DNA from: Prorocentrum cordatum
Lineage: Eukaryota; Sar; Dinophyceae; Prorocentrales; Prorocentraceae
Direction: 5' to 3'
DNA: 64,000 nucleotides
Assembly: GCA_963575745.1 (NCBI GenBank)
Contig: CAUYUJ010019117.1
Coordinates: forward strand, 1-64,000
Shown: in pieces, positions 62,055 to 64,000 of the stretch
Layout of the letters: the number at the start of each line of letters is the position of its first letter
How positions within the stretch are numbered: the first letter of the stretch is position 1
Translations under genes and position numbers: made by a program
Notes under the pieces: model-generated
What the model was told of the DNA's origin: nothing
Database searches by the model: none
The model's input: the letters and a program-made list of their open reading frames with translations, nothing else

Positions 62055-62830
62055 ATCATTGATTTCCCATGGGTTATTCAAGGAGTTTGGCATTTGCTTC
62101 TTTTCTGCCTTCCCACGGCCCGAGACGGCCTAAGAGCCCCCCAAGAACGCCTAAGAGGCCTCCAAGATGGCCCCAGAGCGGCACTAGAGGCCCCAAAGAC
62201 GGCCCCAAGGAGCCCCAATACGGCCCAAGAGGCCTCCAAGACGCCTAAGATGGCCTCCAAGACGCCTAAGATGGCCCGGAGAGGCCACGAAAACGGCTTC
62301 CGACGGCGTCAGACGGGCCAGGAGCCCACCAAGACGGCCCAAGATGGCTCCAAGATGGCCCAAGACGGCACAAGAGGCCCCCAAGAGGTCTCCAAGACGG
62401 CCCAAGAGTCCCCCAAGAGGTCCTCCAGGAATGCCCGAAGAGGCCCAAATCATTGATGTTCCATTGGTTTTTCAAGGATTTGGGCATTTGCTCCTTTTCG
62501 GCCTTCCCACGGCCCGAGACGGCCCAAGAGCCCTCAAAGATCGCCCCAAGAACGCCCAAGAGACCTCCAACATGGCCCCAGAACGGACCAAGGGGCCCCT
62601 TAAAGGCGGTCCTGGAGCATTCAATTCAAGAGGGCCCCAAATCGGCCCAGAGAAGCGCCCAAGACGGCTTCCGACGGCGTCAGACGGGCCAGGAATGCCC
62701 CACGACGGCCAAAGAGGCCTCGAGAAGCCCCCCAAGGCCCCCAAGATGCCCAAAGAGGCCCCCAAGATGCCTCCAACAGGCCCCCAGGCAGCTCCCAGGA
62801 TGCCCCAAGAGCACCCCCAGATGCTCCAAA
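62055..62830 (-). repeat. P-type modules, subfamily 2 (two units)
   Basis: Units starting at 62055 and 62450 with ATTGATTTCCCATGGG or ATTGATGTTCCATTGG, GGCATTTGCTTCTTTTC and CTTCCGACGGCGTCAGACGG (62297, 62668). Confidence 0.8.
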
Positions 62831-62879
62831 GATGTCCCCCCACTTTTTCCTCCTCCTGTTCCTGATCTTCCCCGCCATC

Positions 62880-63035
62880 CTCACCCACATGTTACCCGAA
62901 TGGTTTCCACAATGGCTGGGGGAACACATGGTCCGATGGCTTGGTAGAACTCTTGCCACACCGCTCGGCCACATGGGCGATTCCAAAAGGCAGGGGGCGG
63001 CGGTGATTCGGCATAAGCGTCTTCGATACTTCGAC
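62880..63035 (+). repeat. Dispersed repeat D6, copy 2
   Basis: ACATGGTCCGATGGCTTGG, TTCCAAAAGGCAGGGGGCGG and CGGTGATTCGGCATAAGCGT. It follows a P unit directly. Confidence 0.8.
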
Positions 63036-63290
63036 ATATACCTATACACATACACACATACATGCACAACCACAACCACATACACATACACATACATAAC
63101 CATAACCGGGAACATACGCATACCCATGCACATGACCACATTCATACACATCTACTTCTGATATACTCATATCTCCTTGTACACATACATATACATATAA
63201 CGATATGCGCGCACACACACATCTGAAACTACACATATATTTACATATGCTTACACTCACGCACGTGTATGTTCATACATGCAATTTTAA
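63036..63290 (+). repeat. CATACA-type repeat block
   Basis: ACATACACATAC, ACCATAACC and GCACACACAC units. A degenerate P-type segment follows at 63330-63600. Confidence 0.75.
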
Positions 63291-63603
63291 CATGTCGAAT
63301 TGCACCCGCACCCCCCATCCACAGATTTGCAGACTTCCCCCCACCACTCCAGAGCCCAGAAGACGGCCCCAGACAGCCTCGCATATGGCCCAAGACTGCT
63401 TGAGGTCCTCCCCCAGGCGGGCCCCAGACTGCCCACGAATGCATATGGGTCGCCCTGGGGGCTTCCGAAACGTCCCAGGACAGTCCCAGCTTGCCTCCAG
63501 ACGGTGCCAAAAGCTCGGCGATGCCTCGAGAACGCACCCAGAGGACCCCCAAGCGGGCGCCAAGAGACACAAACCATTGATTTTGCATAGTTTGTTGTAT
63601 GAG

Positions 63604-64000
63604 TCCCACCAGCCCTTTGGGCGTGAGTGGTTTAGAGAGCTCTCTCTGTCCTCAACCCTCCTTCTTCCCCTTCGGGGAGGGGTTTACCCCCCCCCCTGCC
63701 CCCTCCCCCTGGACCTGGACAGGGAGTCCGGGGTGGTGGCAGGTTTTTTTTTCGACCCCTGAGAGGGCCAAAAAACGACGACCCTCACGAGGATTCTGGC
63801 CCCGACGGGGGGGCCGAGTTTGGCCCCTCTGCTCTTCTTTGAAGCCAGAATCATTGATTTTACTACGGTTTTGGCCCCATTTTGGCCTTCTGAGGGGGCC
63901 GCGCTCATCTTCCTTCCTAGCAAAACCATTGATTTTACGACGGTTTTGGGCTCATTTTGTCCTTCTCAGGGGGCAGCGCTCATTTGCGTTTCTGACGAGG
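63604..64000 (+). repeat. Dispersed repeat D4, copy 2 (runs to the window edge)
   Basis: CCCACCAGCCCTTTGGGCGT at 63606 through CGACGACCCTCACGAGGATT (63776) and two ATTGATTTTAC segments. Near-identical to 28777-29175. Preceded by ACAAACCATTGATTTTGCAT, the P spacer anchor. Confidence 0.88.

Noticed and set aside
56649-62888. Leu-Gly-Pro-Ser-Trp-rich proteins, possibly antifreeze-like
   Set aside because: The frame shifts between and within units and no single frame is kept, so they are reported as repeats with an open question, not as genes.

Overview
This window is nuclear DNA from a dinoflagellate. The decisive evidence is a 22-nt match, as read by eye, to the conserved dinoflagellate trans-spliced leader at 3612-3633 (minus strand). 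It sits at the 5' end of a non-LTR retrotransposon copy and runs straight into the element's 5' untranslated region instead of into a splice donor. That makes it a relict of a trans-spliced mRNA that was reverse-transcribed back into the genome. High GC, very few intact genes, hundreds of bases of simple repeats every 1-3 kb and complex satellites fit a large, repeat-rich dinoflagellate genome. The species cannot be named from sequence alone.

Layout. 1-3633: retrotransposon A (minus; ORF1, endonuclease, start of reverse transcriptase, runs off the left edge), then a possible host terminal exon at 3704-4057. 4.1-13.2 kb: microsatellites ((CCT)n, (GTC)n, (CA)n), a 90-bp tandem repeat and two inverted repeats. 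13.25-21.4 kb: two 5'-truncated retrotransposon 3' ends (B and C, both with RNase H) flank two arrays of a 77-bp satellite. The arrays share the same head and tail sequences and lie next to poly(T). 21.4-40.3 kb: dispersed repeats, a ~150-bp satellite seen twice with the same leader, a frameshifted coding relic at 34.1-35.1 kb, a terminal-inverted-repeat element, and long (ATC)n and (AAC)n tracts. 40.5-47.05 kb: nearly complete retrotransposon D (minus; ORF1, endonuclease, reverse transcriptase, zinc finger, RNase H), broken by at least three frameshifts and flanked by a 36-bp direct repeat. 47-56.7 kb: several inverted-repeat elements, a candidate terminal exon at 53.35-53.55 kb and two protein-kinase-like exon fragments at 55.57-55.83 kb separated by a foldback sequence. 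56.7-64 kb: arrays of an ~11-bp motif arranged in larger colinear modules, ending in a copy of a repeat also present at 28.8-29.2 kb.

No complete host gene, tRNA, rRNA, CRISPR array or bacterial-type operon was recognised. The best coding sequence belongs to retrotransposons. The main biological themes are retroposition of spliced-leader mRNAs, satellites that look like bodies of mobile units, and a foldback family of which one member fills the gap between two kinase fragments, as an introner would. Most repeat boundaries are by-eye estimates good to about 5-20 bp.
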